Below are positions 29,320-39,073 of a stretch of 39,309 bases of DNA, piece after piece. The notes under the pieces are model-generated. The model was not told the origin of the DNA. It ran no database searches and saw nothing but the letters and a program-made list of their open reading frames with translations. The stretch lies in NCBI GenBank assembly GCA_023212725.1, contig JALBYF010000106.1:1-39309 (forward strand), given 5' to 3'. A program made the position numbers and the translations under genes. Position 1 is the stretch's first letter; each line of letters begins with the position of its first letter. Source of the stretch: Tranzscheliella williamsii (Eukaryota > Basidiomycota > Ustilaginomycetes > Ustilaginales > Ustilaginaceae).

Positions 29320-30537
29320 ATGAGACCCCAAGCTATCCTACCGGATGCCCTCGCTGCAGTGGGCGATACTCCGCTCATTCAACTGAACCGGATCCCACAG
29401 AGTGAGGGCATTCGGTGCAACGTGCTTGTCAAGTGCGAGTACTTCAATGCTGGCGGTAGTGTCAAAGATCGCATTGCTAGGCGTATGCTCCTTCAAGCCG
29501 AGCAGGATGGTAAACTGATCCCAGGCAAATCGGTTGTCATTGAGCCCACCAGTGGCAACACTGGCATTGGTCTTGCTCTTGCATGTGCTATCAAAGGCTA
29601 CCGATGTATCATCGTACTTCCTGAAAAGATGTCAGCCGAGAAAGTCAACGCCCTTCGTGCTCTTGGCGCAGAGGTCATTCGGACGCCCACTGAGGCTGCT
29701 CACGATGACCCACGCTCCAATATTATGGTAGCACGGAGGCTTCAAGAGTCTATTCCCAATGCGGTGGTTTTGGATCAGTACAACAATCTTAACAACCCCA
29801 CCGCCCACTGGGCCACCGCCGAAGAGATTATCGAGGCTATTCAAGCCGGTCCCGCTCCTCCTTCTTCAACTTCGCTGTTCCATGGGATGACCGAGTCTGG
29901 TGCCGTGCCGCCTAAGCAATTTGATGGCGCTGCCAGCTCTACCCGCCCGCTCACTCCAGATTCGAGCCGCGGCGTTGATGAGCTCGCTGCATCCCCCCGC
30001 GCTATCTCTGACAAGGTTGATGTTCTAATCGCCGGTGTTGGTACAGGTGGCACTATCAGCGGAATTGCCGCCCGACTCAAGCGTCCGGACCACAACCCTG
30101 CCTGCTTCGTGCTCGGTGTCGATCCCATTGGTTCTACTCTAGCTCTCCCAGTGTTGCTCAATCAGCTCCCTGAAGGCTGCGATGGCTCTTACAAGATTGA
30201 GGGTATCGGCTACGATTTTGACCCCAACACTCTCGATAAGAACATGGTCGACCAGTGGACCAAGACCGAGGATGAACAAAGTTTTGCTTATGCTCGGCGC
30301 CTGATTCGGGAAGAAGGCATTCTAGCCGGTGGAAGCTCCGGTGCCTCGGTCAATGCCGCCATCAATTGGCTCAAGCCTGGAGCCCCGGGTTGGGAACAGT
30401 TCGGCTCGAAAGCCGGCCTCAACGCTGTCGTTATTCTTCCCGACAGTATCCGCAACTACATTACCAAACCTTGGCTTATTTCGGATGCGAAGCCCGAGCT
30501 TCGTGAGGCTGACCTCGATTATGCGACTTTCCAATGA
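29320..30537 (+). CDS. CYS4: Cystathionine beta-synthase, catalytic core only (no regulatory CBS pair)
   Basis: A PLP enzyme of 405 residues that condenses serine with homocysteine to cystathionine, the first step of transsulfuration, in the cytosol. Lys49 in GGSVKDRIARR binds PLP; EPTSGNTGIGLAL at 76-88 is the substrate and phosphate loop. LPEKMSAEKV, LGAEVIRTPTEAA, LDQYNNLNNP, AGVGTGGTISGI, YKIEGIGYDF and AGGSSGASVNAA follow in the order of yeast Cys4, and PDSIRNYITK closes the core. Two points are odd. A Ser/Pro-rich insert of about 54 residues (176-229) interrupts the core just before the GTGGT loop. The protein ends about 25 residues after the core, so the paired CBS (Bateman) domains of yeast and animal enzymes are absent, and no continuing exon is visible downstream. 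The N-terminal heme segment of animals is also missing, as in yeast. No intron is needed. Confidence 0.87.
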   Translation: MRPQAILPDALAAVGDTPLIQLNRIPQSEGIRCNVLVKCEYFNAGGSVKDRIARRMLLQAEQDGKLIPGKSVVIEPTSGNTGIGLALACAIKGYRCIIVLPEKMSAEKVNALRALGAEVIRTPTEAAHDDPRSNIMVARRLQESIPNAVVLDQYNNLNNPTAHWATAEEIIEAIQAGPAPPSSTSLFHGMTESGAVPPKQFDGAASSTRPLTPDSSRGVDELAASPRAISDKVDVLIAGVGTGGTISGIAARLKRPDHNPACFVLGVDPIGSTLALPVLLNQLPEGCDGSYKIEGIGYDFDPNTLDKNMVDQWTKTEDEQSFAYARRLIREEGILAGGSSGASVNAAINWLKPGAPGWEQFGSKAGLNAVVILPDSIRNYITKPWLISDAKPELREADLDYATFQ

Positions 30538-32263
30538 AGATGACCTCGTCGGAAGCGTACGCTTAGAAATCTGCATGTCTTCCGGCATGCAGTTGTCCCT
30601 GCTGCTTCCGCAGCATAGACCACCTCGAGGCGGACGTCTCGAATACCTGAAACGGGATGGGTGATGGAGTAACAGGGGGGGTCGGACCTCTGTTCTTGCG
30701 ATACCCATGCGATGCTCTTTCATCCCGTTTCAGTTGCTCTTGCCATACCCTTTCTTTTCCAGGCTACGCTTCATTCCTGCCGCCCCGATCTTCTACCATA
30801 CCCTTTTCTTTCTTACCCACATGGGCAGCTTGGTCTACACACTGGTTAGTATTCCACAGGCTTGCTCCGTGTTCTCCATTGCTCCCGACACCTTTGGCAC
30901 CTCTGCTCTGTCCCTTCATCTCTACCGTTCGACGCACACGCGTACTCCCACTTCCACTTCCACTTTCTCGTTGCATCATCAACATAGCATATCTTCCTCA
31001 GTTCACGTTCGCAAGCATTCGCATCTGTACAACTCCGACATGTTGTAATTTTATCTGGCAATCCAACGTTACGCACCTTTCTGCGCTTGCTTCCGTTCTC
31101 GTTCTTGGGTGGCTTATTTCCGTCGGAGAAACACTAGGGTTCGGCGCGTGAGAAGACACGGACTTCGATTGTAATCACTGTAGTGGGCGCTGCCCTGGTG
31201 CTAGTGTAAATACACTATATGAGTCGTTGGATCAGAGTAGTGGTGCAACGGCAAAAGGGTTCAAAGCGTTAGGGATATGTTTGACGGGGATGCCCACCAG
31301 CAGGACAATGGCCGGGACGAGGTTTTGGTCTATTGTAACAGGGAATGGGGGTTGACACGAGACGCGGTCACAGTGACTTTCCAACATGACTTAGCGCACC
31401 TTTGGAATCGCGATTCCACGCACACCGCTCCTGCTTAAACTACGTGTTTCCAAAGCCTCTGGAAGCGCGATTTAGAACGTGGAATCGCGATTCCAAAGGT
31501 GCATTAAAGCCTAGTGAATGGTCAGCGAACTACGTCGATCTGGTGGTTCGTTATCAGCAACCAGAATAACAGGGCGACTATCGCGGCTGGCTCGGTTGCT
31601 TATCTGCATGGTCATGCGTCTGGAGCCGCTACTCCTGATAACGCAAAAAGCGGCTGATTGCTTCGTCGAATTCCAACAGTATCGCACAGTACAATCTTAT
31701 CCACATAGTTACAGCGTTAACTAGCGCCAGACGACGGCCGGTCAATTTGACTCGGGTCGTTGCGCATTGATTTCTGTCGAGCATCTCCGCGCATGCCGTC
31801 GCCACGAGGTGAGATAGGAGAGCATAGATAGGAAAGATAGGACAACATAGAGGTCAAAGCGCGCGACATCCATTGCACAAAGCTCGAATGATCCAGACTC
31901 GTCAAGCACCTGTCGCAAAGGGACATGCGGGCGGCTGCGGCGGTTGCTCATCTTCTGCCGTGTTTTCCATGCCAGCGTTTGGAGTCACTGACGGGGTCGT
32001 TAAGGACCTTCCACTTCCTTCAGACACCTGTGCTGCCTCTCGAGAACCATCCCCTCCGAGGGCGGCTTGATGCGTCCTCACATGGCCTGCCTCAAGTGCC
32101 TGCCTCGTTGACGGCTGCAACCAGTTCTCCCGTTCGTTTGATCGATAACTTGGCTAGCTATGGGAGGACTACTTTAGATAGCTCCTCAGGACGTACCTAC
32201 TCTTATCCCCATTTCTACGCTAAGTTGCCCCTCAGTCCACCTTGAATTTTCACTCAAATCGTT
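30538..32263. other. Intergenic region between cystathionine beta-synthase and the permease
   Basis: 1.7 kb containing the synthase 3' UTR, a short inverted-repeat element (31396-31502) and the permease promoter. A frame at 30657-31151 is open but has the composition of a 3' UTR (CT-rich) and no domain, so I do not call it. Confidence 0.5.
31396..31502. mobile_element. MITE-like 107-bp element with perfect 25-bp terminal inverted repeats
   Basis: Positions 31396-31420 and 31478-31502 are exact reverse complements over 25 bp. Each arm contains the 14-bp perfect palindrome GGAATCGCGATTCC. The loop is 57 bp and itself holds a diverged relative of the arm (GGAAGCGCGATTT). TTA trinucleotides lie 2 bp outside the left arm and 1 bp outside the right arm, which could be a TTA/TAA target duplication. 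It has no coding capacity. It could be a small non-autonomous DNA transposon, or a strong cruciform/hairpin with a regulatory role. Confidence 0.6.
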
Positions 32264-34147
32264 ATGGACACCAAGCCTGAGCTCCTCGCGGATCTCAAAG
32301 CAGAGGCCTCACTATCAAGCTATCGAGAGACAGCTTTAGCCTCTGGAAATTCTACCGCCCTACCGGCCCCTGTCAAGCATTTTAGCGGCCTAGCCCTAAT
32401 CGGCTTTTCCTTTGCCATCTTGAACTCATGGGTTGCAGCCTCTGCCGCCATCAATCTGGCTCTGGCCAGTGCGGGCCCAGTGGGTGTTGTATGGGGCCTG
32501 TTGGTCGGCACGGTGTGTGCTCTGACCATCGCTGCTTCTCTCGCTGAATTATGCCATGTCTTTCCCACAACGGGCGGCCAGTATCATTGGACCTATGCCA
32601 TGGCGCCAAGAGGCATTCGACGTTCCAGCGCATACTTCGTCGGCTGGTTCAGTACGGCCGGCTGGCTTGCACTCACTTGCAGCGTGCCCTTTTATGCTGG
32701 CTCCGTCATCATAGCGACCATTCAACTCTTCCACCCTGAGCTTGTCTTTGGAATTTGGCTAAACTTCGTGATCTACGTGGTCTTGGCTCTTTACTGTTGC
32801 CTAGTCAACATCTTTGGTGCTAAGTACCTAGATGTGATGAATAAAGCTGCGATCTTATGGGCGCTTGCCGGTGCCGTCATCGTCTTCGTTGTATGTCTGG
32901 CGGTCCCTTCGGCCCAGCATCATCAGTCAAGCGCCGACTTCGTTTTCCGCAACTTCGACAATCAAACCGGCTGGCCCGATGGCATAGCCTGGATAATGAG
33001 CCTGCTCCAGGCCCAGTATTGTCTTGTCGGAGCTGATGGCGCTTCACATGTCATTGATGAAATTGACAAGCCTCATATCAACGCTCCCAAGGCCATGGTT
33101 CTTGCCTGTCTCATCGGAGGCTCGTCGGCCTTTCTGGTCCTGCTCTCCGTCATGTTCGGCGTCAGTGATATCGATGGCGTGGTCATGGCGGGAGCAGCTG
33201 GTATCGTCCAAGCCTATCTACAGGCAACTCAGAGTAAAGCCGCGGTCTTGTGCCTGAGCCTTATCCTTATCGGAACCTTTATGTTCACTGGTAAGTTTTT
33301 TGAACACCAGGAAAGCTAGCTACATGGGTTTGAGGTTAACGTAAGCATCACTCTGTTCTGCAATTTCAATACAGGACCGGCGCTGCTGGTGACTTGCTCG
33401 CGAATGGTGCAAGCTTACGCCGATGATGGCTCCATGCCGTTCAAGAAATATCTGAGCAGCGTGTCACCGCGGTTCCAAGTGCCTGTTTATGCTACTTTCT
33501 TCTGCTTTTTCTGGTGTGAGTCTCATGTATGAATGCTTGACATTGCGTCTGCGGGTTCTTCTGATAGGCCGTTGTCCCCCACTCTCTTTTTTTTCGCGCT
33601 TGTTGCAGACATGATCTTCGGCTTGATCATGTTTGGGTCCGTTGTTGCCATCACGGCAATCATCTCGGCTTCTGTTGTGCTTCTACAACTCTCCTACATT
33701 GTCCCTATTGCCGGCATGATCTTCGGAGGCAGGCAACGTATCTTCAATTCAGCCCCAGTCACGAAAGAATTTGACGAAATCCCGATTCCTGCGAATATCA
33801 AATATACGCTTGGGAACAGATTCGGTCCGTTCATCAACATCTTCGCCCTAGGCTACATCTTGATTACTTCGGTCTTTTTCCTCTTCCCCAACATCATCCC
33901 GGTCGCCTCAGGCTCACTGATGAACTACAGCGTGGTCGTTGTTTTTGTCGCTATTGTAAGTGACCACCTACCTCATTCCACAACTATGGAGTCTTTCCAC
34001 TGACATATTGCCGTTCACCATATCTTCGTTGCTCGATGACAGCTTCTCGCTACAGTCAATTGGTTTGCTTTCGCCAGAAAGGCGTACACTGGTCCGCGAG
34101 ACTTCCGAGCTATCCTGGATAGGGCTAATCAGAAGCGAGAGGACTAG
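32264..34147 (+). CDS. APC-superfamily amino acid / GABA-choline type permease
   Basis: A plasma-membrane transporter of 539 residues in four exons: 32264-33290, 33375-33515, 33609-33955 and 34043-34147. Introns are 84, 93 and 87 nt with GTAAGT, GTGAGT and GTAAGT donors, and all joins keep frame. About 12 hydrophobic segments are visible. Family signs: FSGLALIGFSFAILNSW at the first helix; SLAELCHVFPTTGGQYHWTY between helices two and three, typical of fungal GABA and choline permeases; GADGASHVIDEI in the middle; then SRMVQAYADDGSMPF. The C-terminal exon restores WFAFARKAYTGPRDF, a conserved tail of this subfamily. The substrate is probably an amino acid, GABA or choline and cannot be narrowed from sequence alone. 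The stop is 106 bp from the converging alcohol dehydrogenase stop. Confidence 0.9.
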
Positions 34148-34253
34148 CAAATGTTTCAGGGATGTCTCGACAAGATCTGAATATATTGCTTCATAGTTCA
34201 TTTGACTCGCAAGCAGGTTCTTCAAAAGGCGACGCTGGCATGAAGAAGCTTTC

Positions 34254-35600
34254 TTACTTGTCTACATCAAGAACGATGCGTCCAGTTATTTTCCCGTTCA
34301 CCATGTCGTCGAAAACCTGTGCCAGATCACTGAGTCCTTTCACTGAAAAATGCACCTTGACAACGCCACGCGAAGCTATCTCGAGCGCCTCAACGGCATC
34401 CTGCCGATTGCCAACTGCGGAGCCGACAATCTTTTGTTGTGTCAGCACCATGCGAAAGATGGGCACCGAGAGTATGGAATTGGGCATTCCGACGATGACC
34501 AGAGTGCCCCTTGGCCGTAAATATTTTAGAGCCAAGTCGTAAGCCTGAGGACTTGCTGATGCTACAACGGCCGCATGAGCACCGATTCCCCCTGCTACCT
34601 GCAATACTTCTGCTGCAATATCTTCGCTGGTCTTGAAATCAATGCTACAAGCGGGTCGAGCATTGATGTCAGTAGGGATTCACGGATAAGATCTTGATAT
34701 CGAGCCTGTCTGTGTCGTGGGTACACTCACAAAGCCTCACATCCGAGCTCGAGGCTCATCTTTCGCTTGTCTTCCCCGGTATCAATACCGACGACACGAT
34801 AGCCGGCATATTTCGCATACTGTACTCCTAAATGGCCTAGTCCCCCACCAGAACCAGGGATAACCACCCAATGTCCCGGTTCTAGGTGGGCCTCCTTCAG
34901 AGCGCGGTAGATCGTTACGCCTGCACAGAGGATTGACGAAGCTGCATCTAGTGCCAGAGCGTCCGGAATCTTGGTCAAGTATCTGGCACTGTGCCTGATG
35001 TATTGTTGGAAGGTACCGTCAACAGCATCTGTGGCAGGTCATAAGTGTAGATTTCGAGTCGGCGGTATGTTCGACTGGCGTACCTTGTCAGGAAAGAAAA
35101 CTTACATCCGTTGGGGCGATATTGACTACAATTGATTTCGTGCGACAGCCGACAATACTCGCAGGAGAGACAGGCATCGGCAATCCATTTGATACCGACT
35201 CGATCGCCGACTTGAACGTATTCCTCGGCGCCGGTGCCCAAAGCTACGACCACTCCCGCACCTTCGTGTCCTCCCACCAAAGGCAGTTTGGTCGGGGCAG
35301 GCCAATCTCCATTCAGTGCATGGAGATCGCTGTGGCATACTCCCGTGAACAATACCTGATCGCCACGTACCCGCCTTTGTCAGCTCCATGTGATGCTCGT
35401 CCCTACGCTCGAACGGGAGATGCTATCGTACTCACTCTAACAAGAACTTCGCCGGGACTCAATTCTGACTGTTTGACATTGTCGAGAGTTTGGATCTGGA
35501 TTTTCTCAGAACCACCATGTTCGTAGAAGATGGCGGCTCTGTTTGAAGAGGGGACGTCTAGCTGAAGTTCTCTGGGGTCTCGGTTCATGTTGAGGGACAT
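34254..35600 (-). CDS. ADH: Zinc-dependent alcohol dehydrogenase (fungal ADH1 type)
   Basis: An NAD-dependent medium-chain alcohol dehydrogenase of 367 residues in four exons on the minus strand: 35600-35436, 35355-35106, 35028-34731 and 34644-34254. Introns are 80, 77 and 86 nt, and all joins keep frame. Catalytic zinc ligands are Cys62 in [10 protein letters not shown], His85 in GGHEGAG and the Cys of ILCAGVT. The structural zinc site is Cys117, 120, 123 and 131 in [15 protein letters not shown]. The nucleotide loop is [14 protein letters not shown], followed by VVGID with the Asp that favours NAD. The second intron is certain because it restores the conserved DGTFQQY segment. The N-terminal 20 residues are slightly longer than in yeast Adh1 and do not look like a mitochondrial presequence, so a cytosolic enzyme is likely. 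It probably interconverts ethanol or another primary alcohol and the aldehyde. Confidence 0.93.
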
Positions 35601-36500
35601 CCAGAAGCAGCTGTGTCTGGGACTGAACAGGGGAGATCGTCGCAGCTGCTACATGTGTGTGCGGGAGAGAGAAGTGCTTTGTACCTTTATGGTTGCAGCT
35701 GCGCGGGTGAGATCTGAATTGGTAGCAGATCCATGCACTACGCAAAGTCCTGCCCTCTCGGCTGTCGTGCGAGCACGGCGCATGGTGCAGTCGTGAATGT
35801 TGCGGGCTCGCTGTGTTTGTCAAAGGTCTGTAGTGCGCGGGCCACCAAGTCAGGGTTTCGGACATGTGACCCTTTGACAAAAGTACCGGCTTTCGGCCAC
35901 TTCCATTTAGCTATGGAAGTGCGGGGAATCCTTCGCATGCACACCTCATGTTGCACAGGATGGGGTTCCTGGATGAACGTCGCAAACGACGCCTACCCAT
36001 ACGGCGCCCACCCAGACACATGTCTGCTCATTCAAGCGCGTTTACGCCTGTTTTTACATTCATGATTTGTAATCATGAATGCCTGTGATTTGATTCAGCA
36101 AGATGATGCATGTGCCATGTTTCGTAGGATCCGGAACACGAGTTACCTTCGGACTACGGAATGAAATTATACTTCCTCTCAATACTTGCTCGCCATCGCA
36201 GTCATGAGTGCGGTTCAGCATGTCAATGTAGCACCAATTGTTATACTCATAATCTGGCCTGTCGCAAGGTCACATGCATGTTTCCCTCATCCTACGAACT
36301 CGTGAATTCATGCTTCATGATTGTTCGCGCTCCCTGCTTCCTTACATCTAGCCGCAGTTGGTAACGATCAACACTCATGGCGATTTTATTGCTATCCGTA
36401 CCGACTGAGAGTTATGATTGTGATATGCAATTATGAATACATCTGTGAATCATGAATGGTGATGCTAATGACAACGAAGCACGAGAGCGGCGGTTATGAA
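35601..36500. other. Upstream region of the alcohol dehydrogenase, no gene seen
   Basis: The first few hundred bases must hold the dehydrogenase promoter. Small frames on both strands (up to about 124 codons from a non-ATG start) have no recognisable domain. From about 36050 the sequence becomes AT-richer and begins to show the ATCATGA/ACTCATGA words of the following repeat tract. Confidence 0.45.
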
Positions 36501-36539
36501 CGTGAAATATGGATATCTATCAGAGCCCCCAGGTTTGAC

Positions 36540-37760
36540 TCATATCGGGGGCGGTGGCTTCCGGGGAAACCTCACCTAGAACTCCTAAGGGAAAGTTTTT
36601 CTCCTAGGCGTCACGCCGAAATGGTTTTCCAACTCCTAGGGTAAGCTTTACCTTTTCCCGCCAGGTCCTTGCGAGGGCTCAAACTACTTCCTTTGATAGC
36701 CTGCCTCCTATGACTCATGACTTGCCGTGCATATATATCCTTCGTACATCGATATTCTACGGTCAAAACGTCTACAGGAAGTTATTCCCGTAAAAAAACC
36801 AAAGGGCGCCTCGAAAATGTACGTGTAGAAGTCTTGAGAATCATTTTTGCCCGACCCACGCAAATGAGGACTTATAATTCATATTTCCCACTAATCGTTC
36901 ATAACTCATGGAACTGTCTTTATATTATGATTCATACACGCGGATCGGATTTGATTACAGAAGCTACGTCCATGACTCATGCTGGCGTCCTTGCTTTTGA
37001 ACGCATGACTCATGGCTTAGACTCATACTTATGACTCACACTCATGACCATGCTATTTAACTTTTTCTAGCACGGGGTGGTGGCTTCCCGGAAGAACCTC
37101 CCGTAGAGCTCTGTAAGACTCATAGGTAAGTTTTCGATTTCCCCTAAAACTCAACTCAGAACTTATAACTCACTGCTTTCGGTAAGAATTCAGAACTGAG
37201 CTGCACGTAACCCATCTTTACGATTTACAGCCGCTGCGTTGAAATTAGGGTTATAAGCTTTTTTAAGTGCTGCGTGTGAGCCTATAATTATGGAGGAATA
37301 TTATATATACGATTGGGCAACGCTAGGGGTTTAGGATGTACAATTTCCTAGGGGTTCCAAGGGGAATATCTAGGAAAAGTTTTTCTGAAGCGCACACCCT
37401 CTTGCTATGAACCAAAAATAATAACACGACATGGAAACTCACAGAACCTTCATTCATGGAACTCGTGACTCCGACTTGGTCGTGAATCGAAGAAAACCAG
37501 ATCGCCCTAGATAAAAGGGTGATGGACCATATTTTCTGTAAACATGACATGAATCATAAATGAAACATAACTCATGCTCATGACCTATGAGTTTATGACA
37601 AGGCCGTTAAACATTCATAGCATGGGGCGGTGGGTTTTGGGAAAAATTTACTCGATTCTTAGGCAGCCTACTGAAAACTTTCCCCCTTTTTCCTTCCCCC
37701 TCTATTCCCGCCAGGACTCCTTAGGGGAATTCCTTCCCCTAGTACTCCCCAGGACTGAAA
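36540..37760. repeat. Diverged long-period repeat (~0.53-0.55 kb) in an AT-richer, gene-free tract
   Basis: A block beginning GGGG-Y-GGTGG and followed by a TTCC-GG-AA-AACCTC-like stretch, an AACTC/GCTC/TTCTTAGG stretch and an AAGTTTTT or AAAACTTTCCCC word occurs at 36547, 37074 and 37624, spaced 527 and 550 bp. A fainter relative lies near 37350. A TTCCCGCCAGG word follows the first and third blocks (about 36657 and 37705). Between blocks the DNA is dense in short CATGA, ACTCATGA and AATCATGAA words. No open frame of interest. It could be a degraded tandem array or subtelomeric repeat. Confidence 0.5.
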
Positions 37761-38190
37761 AGCCCAACGATCTTATACTGAATAAAGAAAATGGCGTCTT
37801 ATCTGGAAACATCCCAAAAATCACACATCTGATATTTGTTTATCGCAGATTGCCGGTCTGCAGCAGACCAGAAATAAATCTCACAGATCGATTTGACACA
37901 GCATACTGCAATACTTCTGTGTTAGTTCTGTAGTTGTTGTCCATGACCTGCAACACCTCTAGTATACTCTTCCCGGAACACTTCATCTGGCATAGGTCTG
38001 GGTAGCATGAACAGCACAGACATCATAGACTCTGGGACTTGTCCAATTTTTCTTAAAGGTGTCAGGGTATTGTTACAGTCAACCACCGGGCTCAGGTTAA
38101 TCACCGCTACGCGGGCACAGTACCCTTTCCCCCCTGGCCACCTGGCCCATGCCCCTCCTACCCCTACTCTGGTTGAAGCCCACATGCTGC
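37761..38190. other. Transition stretch without genes
   Basis: AT-richer sequence with only short frames, passing into the GC-richer LTR-like segment. Nothing else is recognised. Confidence 0.35.
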
Positions 38191-38195
38191 ATGCC

Positions 38196-38770
38196 TGTAT
38201 ATAACCATGGCCCCAGCCCCTGGCCCTTCTCCAGGAGGATGTCAAATGTATTCAATCTATTGCTACCCAATAGGAGAAGTACCTGACCCTAACCATCTTG
38301 GTCACTATCATGCAGCCTCTTGTAGTGGTGCACCACCATACACCCCAGCCTCTCCCCCTTCACCAAAACCACCGGTGATCTACCCAGCGCCAGAGTGTTA
38401 TGGCCGGTAGGATGGGGATCAATGGCCGGACACGAGCGGATACTTGGGTGCATCCCCAGTCATTGATCTTGGCCCATGCACAGGCCGATGTGCCAGCAGA
38501 ACACCGGGGGTGTGCATCCCCGGTCACAAACTTGGCCCATGCGCGGGCCCATGGGCCAGCAGACCACCGGGGGTGCGTGTGGTGGACCACCAATGTGCCT
38601 GTATATAAACCCCTCCACTCACTGCGCCCAATAGTCGACCAGGCATCGAATGTATTTGGTCTACTGTTACTTGGTGGATTGACTATATGACCTTGAGCTC
38701 CATTGCTCCCCACCTGTGACCAGCCTCTTGTAGCAGCACACCACCGGACGCCTCAGCCTCACCGCACCCC
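38196..38770. repeat. LTR-like direct duplication with TATA-type words
   Basis: Two diverged copies of about 170 bp start at 38196 and 38600, 404 bp apart. Both begin TGCCTGTATATAA (a TATA-like word), then share an AATGTATT-x-x-x-TCTA-x-TG-x-TAC stretch and later CAGCCTCTTGTAG followed by a CACCACC stretch and CAGCCTC. This arrangement resembles promoter and R/U5 parts of a degraded LTR retrotransposon present twice, or a duplicated solo LTR. No integrase or reverse transcriptase is visible inside the window. Confidence 0.45.
38448..38573. repeat. 64-bp tandem repeat, two copies
   Basis: The unit beginning GTGCATCCCC at 38448 recurs at 38512. Both share CTTGGCCCATGC, GCCAGCAGA-x-CACCGGGGG and other words, with about a dozen differences. 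It lies between the two LTR-like copies. Confidence 0.65.
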
Positions 38771-38799
38771 GGTCAGCGACCGGCCACTCATCATATCAC

Positions 38800-38857
38800 C
38801 AGAGGTTGTCAGACCCTGGGGCGTAACACAGAGGTTATCAGACCCAGGGGTGTCACA
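38800..38857. repeat. 29-bp tandem repeat, two copies
   Basis: The unit starting CAGAGGTT at 38800 repeats at 38829 with four substitutions in 29 bases. Each copy ends in a TAACA or TCACA word. The position, just after the second LTR-like copy, suggests it is the 3' end of that repeat. Confidence 0.7.
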
Positions 38858-39073
38858 CTCTGTGCATCTAGATTACCATTGGCTCAATCTGGTTGTCACC
38901 TTGACTGGGCTCAAACCCCTCCTTGATGTTCACCAGTAAGCAGCAATTCCCAAACTGCTCAATAGACATGTTCCCTCTGGTCTTGCTGCTCATGTCAATG
39001 GCCAGTCCCATGACAAGTATGTCACATCCACAGACGTCTTGGTAGGTTCTGATAGGGTGACCAACCCTTTGTA

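Noticed and set aside
30657..31151. 164-codon plus-strand frame after cystathionine beta-synthase
   Set aside because: CT-rich 3'-flank composition with overlapping open frames; no CBS-domain sequence is present, so it is not the missing regulatory part.
37245..37256. TTAGGGTTA word suggesting telomere sequence
   Set aside because: Only one and a half repeats, consistent with chance.
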